A stretch of DNA of 64,000 nt from an uncultured Alloprevotella sp. (GCA_944322095.1 CALUNU010000014.1:1-64000), one strand, 5' to 3'; positions 51,058-60,022 are shown, counted from the stretch's first letter. Numbers and translations are program-made. Notes: generated from the sequence alone by a model not told the origin.

Positions 51058-52650
51058 TCAGGGCCACAGCTTGGGGTCGAACGTGGCCTTGTACTGCTCG
51101 TCAATCTGCGGAAAGAACGTGAAGCCCGTCTCGCGTTCCAGCTCGCTCACGCTGATGGCAAAGTCCATGAAGCGCTCGTCGCTGTCGTAGTTGCGGTGGG
51201 GCAGGCGGAAGGCGATGGTGCGCGCCTCGCCCGTGCGTCGGTTCACGTAGGCCAGCGCCTTATAGTAGACCTTGGGCACGGCCACGGGCTGGCCCGCGCA
51301 GTCGTCGGTATAGCTCACGGTGGTGTCGTCGGCCGTCGTGGGCATGGCTCCCGTCACGACGTAGAGCGTGTCGATGTTCGACGACCAGCCGCGCACGGCC
51401 GCCTCGAGGTTGCTCCATATCGTCTGGTTCATGCGCCGTCCCAGCTGCGCCGTCATGTTGGTGTAGTAGAACGTCTGCTCGTTGGCCCCCGTCGTGACGA
51501 GACGGTCGGCGCTCGGTATCTGATGGCCGCGGTCGTAGCCGCCCCCCAGGCCCGAGCGCATGTCGGCCTGTTCGTCGCGCGTCAGCTCGGGGTCGAAGTC
51601 CCAGCGGTCCGTGCGGTCGGTGTTGCGCCGCGTATAATAGTTGCAGAGCGGGTAGGCCACCCACAGAGCCATCTTCAAGTCGGTGTTGTAGAGCAGCGAA
51701 TAGTTGCGCACCGTGGGGCGCTCCGGTATGTAGTGGGTCACGTAGCGCAGGTGGGCGTTGGCCAGCAGCTCGGGCGTGAGCGACGGTGTCTCGGTCCACT
51801 GCGGATAGTCGGCCGGGTCGGTCGACGGCGCCGGGGCCACGTTCCTCACGTCGACCGTCAGCGTGTGGTCGGCGCCCGCCGTCGGCGCAATGCCGTCGGG
51901 CAGGGCCACGCTCATCTGCCGCCCGCTACCCGCGTCGAGCACGAGGGAGGCCTCGTCGAGCGTACCCGTGGGCACGAGCAGGGCCGTGGCCGTGCGCTGC
52001 GTGCTGCTGCCCCGCATGCGCATGTCGATGGTGTCGGTGGATGCGTCGGGCGCAAACTGCCCCGTCCCCAGGTCGAACCACGCCCCCGAGGGCACACCCG
52101 CCAGCCGGGCCTTCACGCGGCTCAGGTCGCTGCCGTCGGAGCTCGTCAGCGTGAGCGTGAGCCGTGCCAGCCGGTGGCCGAAGCGCAGCGTGCCGGCCCC
52201 GTCGGCCGCCTGCTGCGCGCGCAGGTTGTCGGCATAGAGCAGGTCGATGCGTTCGGGGTCGCTCTGGTCCGTCAGGTCCACGCGGTACGAAGCCCCCGTC
52301 GTCGAGGCCGACCACGGGTAGTAGGCCACGAAGTCGACCTCGCCCTCGGCCGGGAAGCGCAGCGGCTCGCCGGCAGCCTCAAAGCGCCCGTCGCCCGCCG
52401 TCGTCACGTAGCGCACGTTGCCACCCGCGGCCCCCGTGTTATCGTCGGTCAGGGGCGTGCCCGCCGGCATCATGTAGACGCCGATGGCGTCGCCGCGGCT
52501 CCACGAAGTGTCGGCGGCGCGCGTCGTCACCGACGAAGTGAAGGTCACGGCCGTCTGTGGCCCGTAAGTCAGTTCGTCTTCGTTTGCGCAGCCCGTCGTG
52601 AGGGCCGCCAGAGCCAGGGCGGGAAAGAGGTGTCTCAATCGTAGCTTCAT
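51058..52650 (-). CDS. Fimbrillin-like/DNA-RNA non-specific endonuclease fusion lipoprotein
   Basis: The 530-residue protein has a lipoprotein signal ending at Cys21 (AALTTGC), a fimbrillin-like domain (about 30-270, 'VDFVAYYPWSAS', 'TLRFGHRLARLTLTLTS') and a NUC1-type nuclease domain (about 295-530). The nuclease motif is GYDRGHQIPSADR with the catalytic His376, followed by Asn408 and Glu416 in 'MNQTIWSNLE', the spacing of the metal-binding Asn and Glu in NucA. Both key parts are intact, so activity on DNA and RNA at the cell surface is likely. The start at 52650 opens the signal peptide. It is the first gene of the five-gene run to 44461. Confidence 0.88.
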   Translation of the reverse strand: MKLRLRHLFPALALAALTTGCANEDELTYGPQTAVTFTSSVTTRAADTSWSRGDAIGVYMMPAGTPLTDDNTGAAGGNVRYVTTAGDGRFEAAGEPLRFPAEGEVDFVAYYPWSASTTGASYRVDLTDQSDPERIDLLYADNLRAQQAADGAGTLRFGHRLARLTLTLTSSDGSDLSRVKARLAGVPSGAWFDLGTGQFAPDASTDTIDMRMRGSSTQRTATALLVPTGTLDEASLVLDAGSGRQMSVALPDGIAPTAGADHTLTVDVRNVAPAPSTDPADYPQWTETPSLTPELLANAHLRYVTHYIPERPTVRNYSLLYNTDLKMALWVAYPLCNYYTRRNTDRTDRWDFDPELTRDEQADMRSGLGGGYDRGHQIPSADRLVTTGANEQTFYYTNMTAQLGRRMNQTIWSNLEAAVRGWSSNIDTLYVVTGAMPTTADDTTVSYTDDCAGQPVAVPKVYYKALAYVNRRTGEARTIAFRLPHRNYDSDERFMDFAISVSELERETGFTFFPQIDEQYKATFDPKLWP

Positions 52651-52717
52651 GCTGTAATGGGGGGGATGAATGGGGTGTTGCCTGCCTGTTGTAAATCCGT
52701 GATGCTGAATGTTCCGA

Positions 52718-52725
52718 CAAAGGTA
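52718..52725 (-). promoter_or_regulatory. -7 element of the nuclease/TonB operon
   Basis: TACCTTTG on the minus strand, 68 bases upstream of the first gene. No clear -33 box. The sequence from here to 53009 contains no supported gene; it has degenerate palindromic repeats related to those at 55985-56080 (GCCTGCGGGCGAGGGTGGGA). Confidence 0.5.
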
Positions 52726-53009
52726 GTGGGCTTTCGTTAAAAAATGGCGAAGGTTGTATAACAATTTGCGCAAACCGCCCGAAAGCGTGCCGAAAATGTC
52801 ACTTCTACTTGGCGAAACGTCGGTCGCAGCCCCGCCGCCCGCATCGTGGCATGGCGCAGCGAAGCAGATGCCTGCGGCAGACATCCCTGCCGGGTGAGTG
52901 GTGTGGCCGCGATGCGGGATTTTGCCTGCGGGCGAGGGTGGGAATGTTTCAGCGAGGCTGACGGCATCACCCTGCCCCGGCGCCACACCTTGATATATAT
53001 ATGGCGAAA

Positions 53010-53035
53010 GAGGCGCACCCTCGCGGGCACGCCTC
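53010..53035. terminator. Terminator after the 62-residue gene
   Basis: GAGGCGCACCC with GGGCACGCCTC (one mismatch) and a 4-base loop. It lies 53 bases past the stop at 53089. Confidence 0.7.
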
Positions 53036-53088
53036 TCTCTTACCATTTTATCAACTTCGCGGCGCGGTGCGCCGCAGGGTGGGGCGGA

Positions 53089-53277
53089 CTACTCCTCCCA
53101 AAGCCCCTTGTCGGTGGAGCTTTCGCCCCATATCTTCTTGCTCGACCAGGCGCTGCCTGCGTCGTCGATGGCGTGGTCGCTGCCGACGTTCACGTTCATC
53201 TCGCTGCTCGTGGCCAGCATGCCTTCGGCCGTCAGGCGGATGGTCTCGGTGGCGGGAGCCATATACGTTTTCTTCAT
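53089..53277 (-). CDS. Short MKKTYMAPATE-type peptide (62 aa)
   Basis: The 62-residue protein begins MKKTYMAPATETIRLTAEGM and is followed by a polar, Asp/Ser-rich tail (SDHAIDDAGSAWSSKKIW). Short genes with this conserved opening occur in many Bacteroidales, often near surface-protein genes, with no established function. The N-terminus is not a classical signal peptide. It may act as a leader or precursor peptide; this is only a suggestion. It is on the same strand as the gene fragment upstream (53312-54019), 34 bases after it. Confidence 0.65.
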   Translation of the reverse strand: MKKTYMAPATETIRLTAEGMLATSSEMNVNVGSDHAIDDAGSAWSSKKIWGESSTDKGLWEE

Positions 53278-53311
53278 GTCTGTATGCGTTTTAGTATGGA
53301 TGGATGTTGCT

Positions 53312-54019
53312 TTATTTCACGATCACTTTCTTGCCGCCGACGATGTAGACGCCCTTCGTGGGGTTCGTGACGCGGCGGCCCGACAGGTCGTACCACGTGG
53401 CGGTCTTGCCGGCGCCGTCGGCCTCGACGGCACCGATGCCCGTCGTCTCTCCGCCGAAGCTGAACGAGAGCTTCTGGACGGCCTGTGCGGCGGTGAGCGT
53501 GAGGTAAGCCTTGCCGGCGGGTAGGTAGGCGGCCGAGTAGGGATAGAAGCCGATGCCCTCGTCGAAGGCGCCGCTCAGGGCGTAGGTGTTCTGGGGCGTC
53601 GTGGCCGTGGCGTCCAGCGTGCCTTGCAGGGCGTTGGCTTCGACGGCCGTACCCGTGGCGGTGGAGGGCACAAGGGCCGTGCTGCCGTCCGTAGCGCTGC
53701 GCAGCACGACGGCCGTGCGGGCCGGGATGACGCCGTCCTCGATGCCCGTTAGGCGGAGCGTCGTCCCGCCCTCGCCCTCGCTGAGGCTGCCCGTGAAGGC
53801 TTCCACGCCCTGGGGCACGTCAACGGCGAAGGGCAGGTAGGCCGTGCTGTAAGCATATCCGTCGGCCGTCTGCATTTTCACCGTGTTGTAGTAGGCGGGA
53901 GCCTCCTCGATGCGGAAGCACGACGTGATGGAGCCGTCTTCCGCCTCGCTGGTGTGGGCGCATGGGTGTGGGGCGTTGCGTGCGTTTATGTGTGTGCGTG
54001 CGGCCGGCAGCGCCGGCAC
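53312..54019 (-). pseudogene. C-terminal fragment of a large secreted surface protein
   Basis: The 235-residue frame contains only what looks like the end of a larger protein: 'YAYSTAYLPFAVDVPQGVEA', 'IPARTAVVLRSATDG' and a sorting-type tail 'ATWYDLSGRRVTNPTKGVYI' followed by VGGKKVIVK. That tail occurs at the C-terminus of secreted Bacteroidales proteins. There is no signal peptide; the first 23 residues (MPALPAARTHINARNAPHPC and on) read as random. The frame's upstream end lies 50 bases from the left end of element copy D (54070). The gene probably lost its front half, possibly during the same event. Confidence 0.6.
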
Positions 54020-54069
54020 GTCGCCGCCGCATGGGAGGTTGCCTGTTTTTGCTGCCCGCCGCGGTGTGT

Positions 54070-54421
54070 GCGTTATATGTCAAACAGTTAATGCGGACAG
54101 CGGCGTTCGCCCGCATTCTGGGGTTGGAATGGCATCGTCGCGGGGTGTTTCGGCCGATCTGTCCCATGGATTTCTGTTTCCATCCCATGGATTGGCCGAT
54201 CCATCCCATGGATTTTCCGCTGCAAGGCCTGTTTCATGCGGAAAATGGGCTCCGATTTGCGCCATATAGTGGCGAAAATGGCGTTTTCGGGCGCCCGTGC
54301 ACCAGGGGTTCGCGCGGATGTGTCTGTTGTTCAGACGGTTCTGATTTTCGCTTATTTGCGTGCGTCGGTCGGTGTGGTCGAAAATATTCGATTCTCCGTG
54401 TTAAAAAAATGCGGCGGCGGA
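54070..54421 (+). repeat. Dispersed ~350-bp element, copy D
   Basis: Same orientation as copy A. The left end is GCGTTATATGTCAAA and the right end CTCCGTGTTAAAAAAATGCG. The central hairpin (54177-54217) has arms CCATCCCATGGAT and ATCCATCCCATGG, so ATGGAT/ATCCAT pair with a 3-base internal mismatch. GCGCCATATAGTGGCGAAAA is at 54260-54279. Unlike copies A-C it does not follow a stop codon but abuts the fragmentary surface-protein gene. The hisS promoter lies 50 bases beyond the right end. Confidence 0.8.
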
Positions 54422-54470
54422 CAACTTGCGGCCACCGGGGCGGCGGGGCGCGTGCGTGGGAAAAAATGTG

Positions 54471-54478
54471 TATTTTTG
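54471..54478 (+). promoter_or_regulatory. -7 element of the hisS promoter
   Basis: TATTTTTG, exact TAnnTTTG, 43 bases before the start codon. Confidence 0.5.
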
Positions 54479-54520
54479 CAGCTGCAACACATCTGTTCGA
54501 CTCATTATTATACTTACGTT

Positions 54521-55891
54521 ATGGCACAGAAACCAGGCATTCCCAAGGGTACGCGCGACTTTTCTCCGACGGAGATGGCGCGCCGCAACTATATATTCGA
54601 CACCATCCGCGCCGTCTACGCGCTCCACGGCTTCCGGCCCATCGAAACGCCGGCCATGGAGAACCTCTCGACGCTCATGGGCAAGTATGGCGAGGAGGGC
54701 GACAAGCTGCTCTTCAAGATTTTGAACTCGGGCGACTTCTGCTCGTGCCTCACCGAGGAGGAGCTCACGGGCAGCACGCCGGCTCACCTGGCGGCACGCA
54801 TCTGCGAAAAGGGGCTGCGCTACGACCTGACTGTCCCCTTTGCGCGCTACGTCGTGCAGCACCGCGAGGAACTGCAAATGCCCTTTAAGCGCTATCAGAT
54901 TCAGCCCGTGTGGCGCGCCGACCGCCCGCAGAAGGGGCGGTACAGGGAGTTTTACCAGTGTGACGCCGACGTCGTCGGGTCCGACTCGCTCTGGAACGAG
55001 GTGGAGCTGGTCGAGATCATCGACGAGGTGTTTACGCGCCTGGGCATACGCGTGTGCGTGAAGCTCAACAACCGTAAGATCCTGGCGGGCATAGCCGAGG
55101 TGATTGGGGCGCCCGAACGCCTCACGGACATCACCGTGGCCATCGACAAGCTCGACAAGATCGGGCTCGACAAGGTGAACGAGGAGCTGCGCTGCTGCGG
55201 CCTCGCGCCCGAGGCCGTGGAGCGCCTGCAACCGGTCATCGGCCTGGCGGGCACGAACGACGAGAAACTGGCCACCATGCGCAGCGTGCTGGCGGCGAGC
55301 GAGACGGGCCTCAGGGGGCTCGACGAGGTGGCCTTTGTGCTCGACGCACTGGCCGCGGCGGGGCTGCGCAACGCCGTGGAGCTCGACCTGACGCTGGCGC
55401 GCGGACTCAACTACTACACGGGCTGCATCTTCGAGGTGAAGGCGCTCGACGTGGCCATCGGCAGCATCACGGGCGGCGGACGCTACGACAACCTGACGGG
55501 CATCTTCGGCCTGCCCGGCCTGAGCGGCGTGGGCATCTCCTTTGGCGCTGACCGTATCTACGACGTGCTCAACCAGCTCGACCTCTACCCCGAAACGACG
55601 ACGCAGGGCGTGCGCCTGCTCTTCATCAACTTTGGCGAGCGCGAGGCGGCACGCTGCTTTGAGCTGGCGGCACGCTGCCGCCGCGCGGGCATCGCCACCG
55701 AGGTGTACCCCGACAGCGTAAAGATGAAGAAACAGATGGCCTATGCCAACGCGCGCTGCGTGCCCTACGTGGCTCTCGTGGGCGAGGCCGAAATGGTGGC
55801 CGGCCGCGTGGCGCTGAAAAACATGGCCACAGGCGAGCAGCAGCTGCTCACCATCGAGGAGGCGATAGAGCAATTGAAAATTGAGAATTGA
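54521..55891 (+). CDS. hisS: Histidyl-tRNA synthetase
   Basis: The 456-residue class II synthetase charges tRNA-His. Motif 1 is in the opening '[19 protein letters not shown]', motif 2 in '[20 protein letters not shown]'-like sequence with QCDADVVG, the HisA signature is '[15 protein letters not shown]', and motif 3 is '[15 protein letters not shown]'. The start at 54521 ([14 protein letters not shown]) fits the family. The last residues before the stop, EQLKIEN, are encoded by an intergenic ATTGACAATTG-type repeat, so the natural stop may have been replaced. Confidence 0.96.
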   Translation: MAQKPGIPKGTRDFSPTEMARRNYIFDTIRAVYALHGFRPIETPAMENLSTLMGKYGEEGDKLLFKILNSGDFCSCLTEEELTGSTPAHLAARICEKGLRYDLTVPFARYVVQHREELQMPFKRYQIQPVWRADRPQKGRYREFYQCDADVVGSDSLWNEVELVEIIDEVFTRLGIRVCVKLNNRKILAGIAEVIGAPERLTDITVAIDKLDKIGLDKVNEELRCCGLAPEAVERLQPVIGLAGTNDEKLATMRSVLAASETGLRGLDEVAFVLDALAAAGLRNAVELDLTLARGLNYYTGCIFEVKALDVAIGSITGGGRYDNLTGIFGLPGLSGVGISFGADRIYDVLNQLDLYPETTTQGVRLLFINFGEREAARCFELAARCRRAGIATEVYPDSVKMKKQMAYANARCVPYVALVGEAEMVAGRVALKNMATGEQQLLTIEEAIEQLKIEN

Positions 55892-55902
55892 CAATTGACA
55901 AT
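55871..55902. repeat. AATTGACAATTG-type repeat overlapping the end of hisS
   Basis: CAATTGAAAATTGAGAATTG followed by ACAATTGACAAT. It overlaps the last codons and stop of hisS. A longer inverted partner lies at 56147-56188, ending at the polA stop, so both convergent genes end in the same repeat family. Confidence 0.7.
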
Positions 55903-55933
55903 GGGCCCCGCCCACGGGGCCGTGCGGATATAT

Positions 55934-55971
55934 GCAAAAGGGAGACGCCACATGTGGCGTCTCCCTTTTGC
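55934..55971. terminator. Bidirectional terminator of hisS
   Basis: A perfect 38-base palindrome (half GCAAAAGGGAGACGCCACA) with flanking A and T runs, 42 bases past hisS. Confidence 0.88.
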
Positions 55972-56079
55972 GTTCCATGTGGCTTCCCGCCGACAGACTG
56001 GTGCGATGTGGCCGCGAGGGTGGGGACAACCCCGTGCGGGTGGGAGGTGTTTCCGCGAGGTTGGATATTGCCTGCGGGT

Positions 56080-56104
56080 GAGACGCGATGTATCGCGTCT
56101 CTAC
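56080..56104. repeat. GAGACGCGAT hairpin repeat, copy 3
   Basis: Inverted copy of the hairpin at 10828-10852 and 37789-37813, with the same flank (CTACGTGGCGGACATC). The rest of 55972-56146 holds degenerate repeat sequence and no gene. Confidence 0.75.
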
Positions 56105-56146
56105 GTGGCGGACATCTCTGTCCCGGCCGCAGGGCAAGCGCATCCC

Positions 56147-56188
56147 CAATTGTCCATTGTCAATTGTCCATTGTCAATTGAAAAATTG
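56147..56188. repeat. AATTGTCCATTGTCAATTG array at the polA 3' end
   Basis: About four alternating CAATTGTC/CATTGTC units end 2 bases before the polA stop codon (56190-56192). It is the inverted counterpart of the array overlapping the hisS end. Confidence 0.7.
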
Positions 56189-56189
56189 C

Positions 56190-58955
56190 TCAGTGCGCTT
56201 CGAGCCAGTTGGCCCCGACGCCGCACTCGGCCACGAGGGGCACGCTCAGGGCGCAGGCCCCCTCCATCTCGCCGGTGACGATGGCGCGCACGGCGTCGAG
56301 CTCGTCGGGCAGGACGCTGAAGCAGAGTTCGTCGTGTACCTGCAAAATCATTTTTGAACGCAGGCCCTCGCGGCGGAAGCGCTCGTGGACGCGCACCATG
56401 GCCAGCTTGATGATGTCGGCCGCGGTGCCCTGTATGGGCGCGTTGATGGCGTTGCGCTCGGCATAGCCACGCACCACGGCATTCTTCGAAAGGATGTCGG
56501 GCAAGTAGCGGCGGCGGCCGAAGAGCGTCTCGATGTAGCCCCGCTCGCGCGCCTGCGCCACGCTGCGCTCCATGTATTGGTGCACGCCGGGGTAGGTTTC
56601 GAAGTAACTGTCGATGAGTTCGCGGGCCTCCGTGCGCGACACCTCCATGCGTTCGGCCAGTCCGAAGGCCGAGATGCCGTAGATGATGCCGAAGTTGGCC
56701 GTTTTGGCTTTGCGGCGCTCGTCGCGCGATACGTCGGCGATGTCCTTCTTGAAGATGCGCGCCGCCGTGGCCGCATGGATGTCGTGCCCCGCGCGGAAGG
56801 CCTCGATGAGGTGGGCGTCGGCGCTGAGGTGGGCCATGATGCGCAGTTCGACCTGCGAATAGTCGGCCGAGAGGAAGAGGCAGCCGGGCTCGGGCACGAA
56901 CGCCTTGCGTATTTCGCGTCCGTCGTCGCCGCGCACGGGTATGTTTTGCAGGTTGGGGTTGCTTGACGAGAGACGCCCCGTGGCCGTCACGGCCTGGTTG
57001 AACGACGTGTGGACGTGCCCCGTTTTGGGGCGCACAAGGCGAGGCAGCGCCTCGACGTAGGTGCTGAGCAACTTCTTGAGGGCGCGGTGTTCGAGGATTT
57101 TTCCCACGATGGGGTGGCGCTGGCGCAGGGCTTCGAGCACCTCTTCGGAGGTGGAGTATTGGCCGCTCTTGGTGCGCTTGGCCTTGGGGTTGAGGCCGAG
57201 CTCGCCAAAGAGCACCTCGCCCACCTGGCGCGGCGAGGTGATGGTGAAGCTGTGGCCGGCCAGGGCGTAGACCTCGCGCTCGATGGCCTCCATGCGCTCA
57301 GTGAAAAGGCGGCCCGTGGCGGCCAGGGCCCCGGTGTCGAGGCGCACGCCGGTGCGCTCCATGTCGGCCAGTACGGGCATGAGGGGCATCTCGATTTCAC
57401 GGAAGACGCGCCCGGTGCCGCTCTGCTCCATCTCGCGCGTGAGAGGCTCGACGAGGCGCAGCGTGACGTCGGCGTCTTCGCAGGCATAATCGCTCACGTC
57501 GGCCGGCGCGAGGTCGGCCATGTTGAGCTGCCCCTTGCCCCGCGGGCCGATGAGCTCCTCGATGTGGATGGTGCGGTAGTGGAGGTAGCTCTCGGCCAGG
57601 GCGTCCATGTTGTGGTGAAGCTCGGGCTGTACGACGTAATGGGCCAGCATCGTGTCGAACATCGGGCCCGCCAGCGTCACGCCGTAGGAGGCGAGCACTT
57701 GCAGGTCGTATTTCAGGTTCTGCCCCACCTTGCGGATGGCGGGATTCTCGTAGATGGGGCGGAAGACGTCGACGACGCGCTGCGCAGCCTCGCGTGCGGC
57801 GGGCACGGGCACGTACCAGGCCTCGCCGGGCTCGGTGCTGAAGCTCAAACCCACGAGGCGGGCGCTCAGAGCGTCGGTTCCCGTCGTTTCTGTGTCCAAG
57901 CAAACGATGGGGGATGTCGCAATTTTTTGGAAAAGTTGGGCCATTTCTGCCTCACTCTCAACGAGATGATAGGAATGGGGCACGTCTTTTAACGCCTTGA
58001 GCATCGATTTTTCTGGCGCGCCCGCCTCTTCGGTCGGTTCTGAGCCAAAGAGAGAGCCCTGTTTTGGGGTGGCGGGAGCGCTGTCGGCACCGCCGTCGAC
58101 GATGCGACGGATGAGCGAGCGAAATTCGAGCTGCTCGAAGAGCGACCGCAGGGCGTCGGCGTCGGGTTCGCGGCGGCGCAGAGCCTCGGGCTCAAAGGGA
58201 ATGGGCACGTCGGTGCGGATGGTGGCCAGAAACTTCGAGAACCTGATTTGCTCGGCCGCGTCTTCCACTTTTTTCTTCAGTGCGCCGCGCAGCTCGCCGG
58301 TGTGGAGCAGCAGGTTCTCGACGCTGTCGAACTGACCGATGAGCTTGACGGCCGTTTTCTCCCCAACGCCGGGGCAACCGGGGATGTTGTCGGCCGCATC
58401 GCCCATGAGGGCCAGCAGGTCGCGCACCTGGTCGGTGCGCTCGATGCCATACTTGGCACACACCTCGGCCGGGCCGAGCGTTTCGCTCGTACCGCCGTGG
58501 CCCGGGCGGTGCATGAAAATGCCCGGGGCCACCAGTTGGGCGTAGTCCTTGTCGGGGGTCACCATGTGCACCTCCATGCCCGCCTCGGCGCCGCGGCGGG
58601 CCAGCGTGCCGATGACGTCGTCGGCCTCGAAGCCCGCCACCTCGGCCAGCGGGATGCGGTAGGCGCGCACAATGTCCTTGATGACGGGCACGGAGCGGCG
58701 TATGTCCTCGGGCGTGGCCTCGCGCTGCGCCTTATAGGCGGGGTAGGCCTCGTGGCGGAAGGTGGGCCCCGACGGGTCGAAGGCCACGGCGATAAAGTCG
58801 GGGCGCTCCTTGCGCAGCACTTCGTCGAGGGTGTTGACAAAGCCGAAGACGGCCGACGTGTTCTCGCCGCGCGAGTTGAGCCGCGGGCTGCGTATGAGCG
58901 CATAATAGGCGCGGTAGATGAGCGCGTATGCGTCTAAAAGGAATAACTTCTGCAT
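56190..58955 (-). CDS. polA: DNA polymerase I
   Basis: The 921-residue protein is full length, with all three activities. The 5'-3' exonuclease is at about 1-290 ('LFLLDAYALIYRAYYALI', 'FEADDVIGTLARRG', 'GVGEKTAVKLIGQF'). The 3'-5' proofreading domain keeps its acidic residues ('VCLDTETTGTDALSARLVGL', 'GQNLKYDLQVL'). The polymerase has motif A 'FLSADYSQVELRIMAHLS', motif B 'RRKAKTANFGIIYGISAFG' and motif C LQVHDELCF. The start at 58955 (MQKLFLLDAYALIYRA) is the family opening; an in-frame ATG at 59009 lies in the divergent promoter region. Confidence 0.97.
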   Translation of the reverse strand: MQKLFLLDAYALIYRAYYALIRSPRLNSRGENTSAVFGFVNTLDEVLRKERPDFIAVAFDPSGPTFRHEAYPAYKAQREATPEDIRRSVPVIKDIVRAYRIPLAEVAGFEADDVIGTLARRGAEAGMEVHMVTPDKDYAQLVAPGIFMHRPGHGGTSETLGPAEVCAKYGIERTDQVRDLLALMGDAADNIPGCPGVGEKTAVKLIGQFDSVENLLLHTGELRGALKKKVEDAAEQIRFSKFLATIRTDVPIPFEPEALRRREPDADALRSLFEQLEFRSLIRRIVDGGADSAPATPKQGSLFGSEPTEEAGAPEKSMLKALKDVPHSYHLVESEAEMAQLFQKIATSPIVCLDTETTGTDALSARLVGLSFSTEPGEAWYVPVPAAREAAQRVVDVFRPIYENPAIRKVGQNLKYDLQVLASYGVTLAGPMFDTMLAHYVVQPELHHNMDALAESYLHYRTIHIEELIGPRGKGQLNMADLAPADVSDYACEDADVTLRLVEPLTREMEQSGTGRVFREIEMPLMPVLADMERTGVRLDTGALAATGRLFTERMEAIEREVYALAGHSFTITSPRQVGEVLFGELGLNPKAKRTKSGQYSTSEEVLEALRQRHPIVGKILEHRALKKLLSTYVEALPRLVRPKTGHVHTSFNQAVTATGRLSSSNPNLQNIPVRGDDGREIRKAFVPEPGCLFLSADYSQVELRIMAHLSADAHLIEAFRAGHDIHAATAARIFKKDIADVSRDERRKAKTANFGIIYGISAFGLAERMEVSRTEARELIDSYFETYPGVHQYMERSVAQARERGYIETLFGRRRYLPDILSKNAVVRGYAERNAINAPIQGTAADIIKLAMVRVHERFRREGLRSKMILQVHDELCFSVLPDELDAVRAIVTGEMEGACALSVPLVAECGVGANWLEAH

Positions 58956-59016
58956 GTTTGAGCGGTTTGGTAACGTAAAAATACGCAAAAAGCCCGACAC
59001 TCTCCTCATTTCTTTG

Positions 59017-59024
59017 TACTTTTG
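59017..59024 (+). promoter_or_regulatory. -7 element of the polyprenyl synthase promoter
   Basis: TACTTTTG. The transcript would begin near 59030, which argues for the GTG start at 59045 over a TTG at 59033. Confidence 0.5.
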
Positions 59025-59044
59025 CCGCCGAATTGCTCAAAAGA

Positions 59045-60022
59045 GTGGATAAGTTAGGCCGCATCCGACAACCGGTCGAGACGGAGCTGCACGAATATGT
59101 GCGCTTGTTCGACGAAGCCCTCCGCCACGAAGACGACCTTCTGAGGAGGGCGCTGAAATACGTCGGGGCCCGCAAGGGAAAGATGATGCGTCCGATACTC
59201 GTCCTGCTCGTTGCCAAGGAGCTCGGCCCCGTTGTGGGCGAGGCCTCCCTGCGCTCGGCCGTGACGCTCGAACTGCTGCATACGGCGAGCCTCGTACACG
59301 ACGACGTGGTGGACGAAAGCGACGAGCGACGCGGGCAGGCGTCGGTGAACGCCGTGTTTGGCAATAAAGTGGCCGTGCTCGTGGGCGATTATCTGCTCTC
59401 GGAAGCCCTCGACCAGGCTGCCCGCACGGGCGACCTGGCCATCGTGCGGACCATAGCACGCCTCGGCGCCACGCTCTCTGAGGGCGAGGTGTTTCAGCTC
59501 TCCAACATACGCGAGCAGCAGGCCACCGAGGAGGCCTATTTCCGCATCATCCGCAGCAAAACGGCCGCGCTCTTTGCATCCTGCACGCGCATTGCGGCCA
59601 TTTCGGCCGGTGGCAGCGACGATTTCACCCGTGTGGCCACGCGTTTCGGCGAGATTGTGGGCGAATGCTTCCAGATACGCGACGACATCTTCGACTATTT
59701 CGACGACGACGCCATAGGGAAGCCCACGGGCAACGACCTGCGCGAGGGAAAGCTCACGCTCCCGCTGCTCTACGCGCTGGGGCTGGAGGGCGGCGAGGTC
59801 ATGGACGGCGAGGTGCGCCGCGTCAAGGACGGCACAGCTTCGGACGACGACATTGCCCGTCTCATCGACTTTGCCAAGCGCCGCGGCGGCATAGCCTACG
59901 CCGAGAGCGTTATGATGAGGCTCCGCGAGGAGGCGACGGCCCTGCTCGGCAACTTCAAGAACGACGAGGTGCGCGCCACGCTGGCTGCCTATCTCGACTT
60001 CGTCATTGAGAGGAACATCTGA
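59045..60022 (+). CDS. Trans-isoprenyl diphosphate synthase (octaprenyl-type)
   Basis: The enzyme condenses isopentenyl diphosphate onto an allylic primer, making the long chain of menaquinone. The 325-residue protein has the first Asp-rich motif in 'LVHDDVVDESDERRG' and the second in 'IRDDIFDYFDDD', with the family pieces GKMMRPIL and 'VGDYLLSEALDQAA'. The residues before the first DDxxD are not bulky, consistent with a long product. The start at GTG 59045 (MDKLGRIRQPVE) is chosen from the promoter position and family length; TTG 59033 is possible. The gene is divergent from polA. Confidence 0.9.
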   Translation: MDKLGRIRQPVETELHEYVRLFDEALRHEDDLLRRALKYVGARKGKMMRPILVLLVAKELGPVVGEASLRSAVTLELLHTASLVHDDVVDESDERRGQASVNAVFGNKVAVLVGDYLLSEALDQAARTGDLAIVRTIARLGATLSEGEVFQLSNIREQQATEEAYFRIIRSKTAALFASCTRIAAISAGGSDDFTRVATRFGEIVGECFQIRDDIFDYFDDDAIGKPTGNDLREGKLTLPLLYALGLEGGEVMDGEVRRVKDGTASDDDIARLIDFAKRRGGIAYAESVMMRLREEATALLGNFKNDEVRATLAAYLDFVIERNI

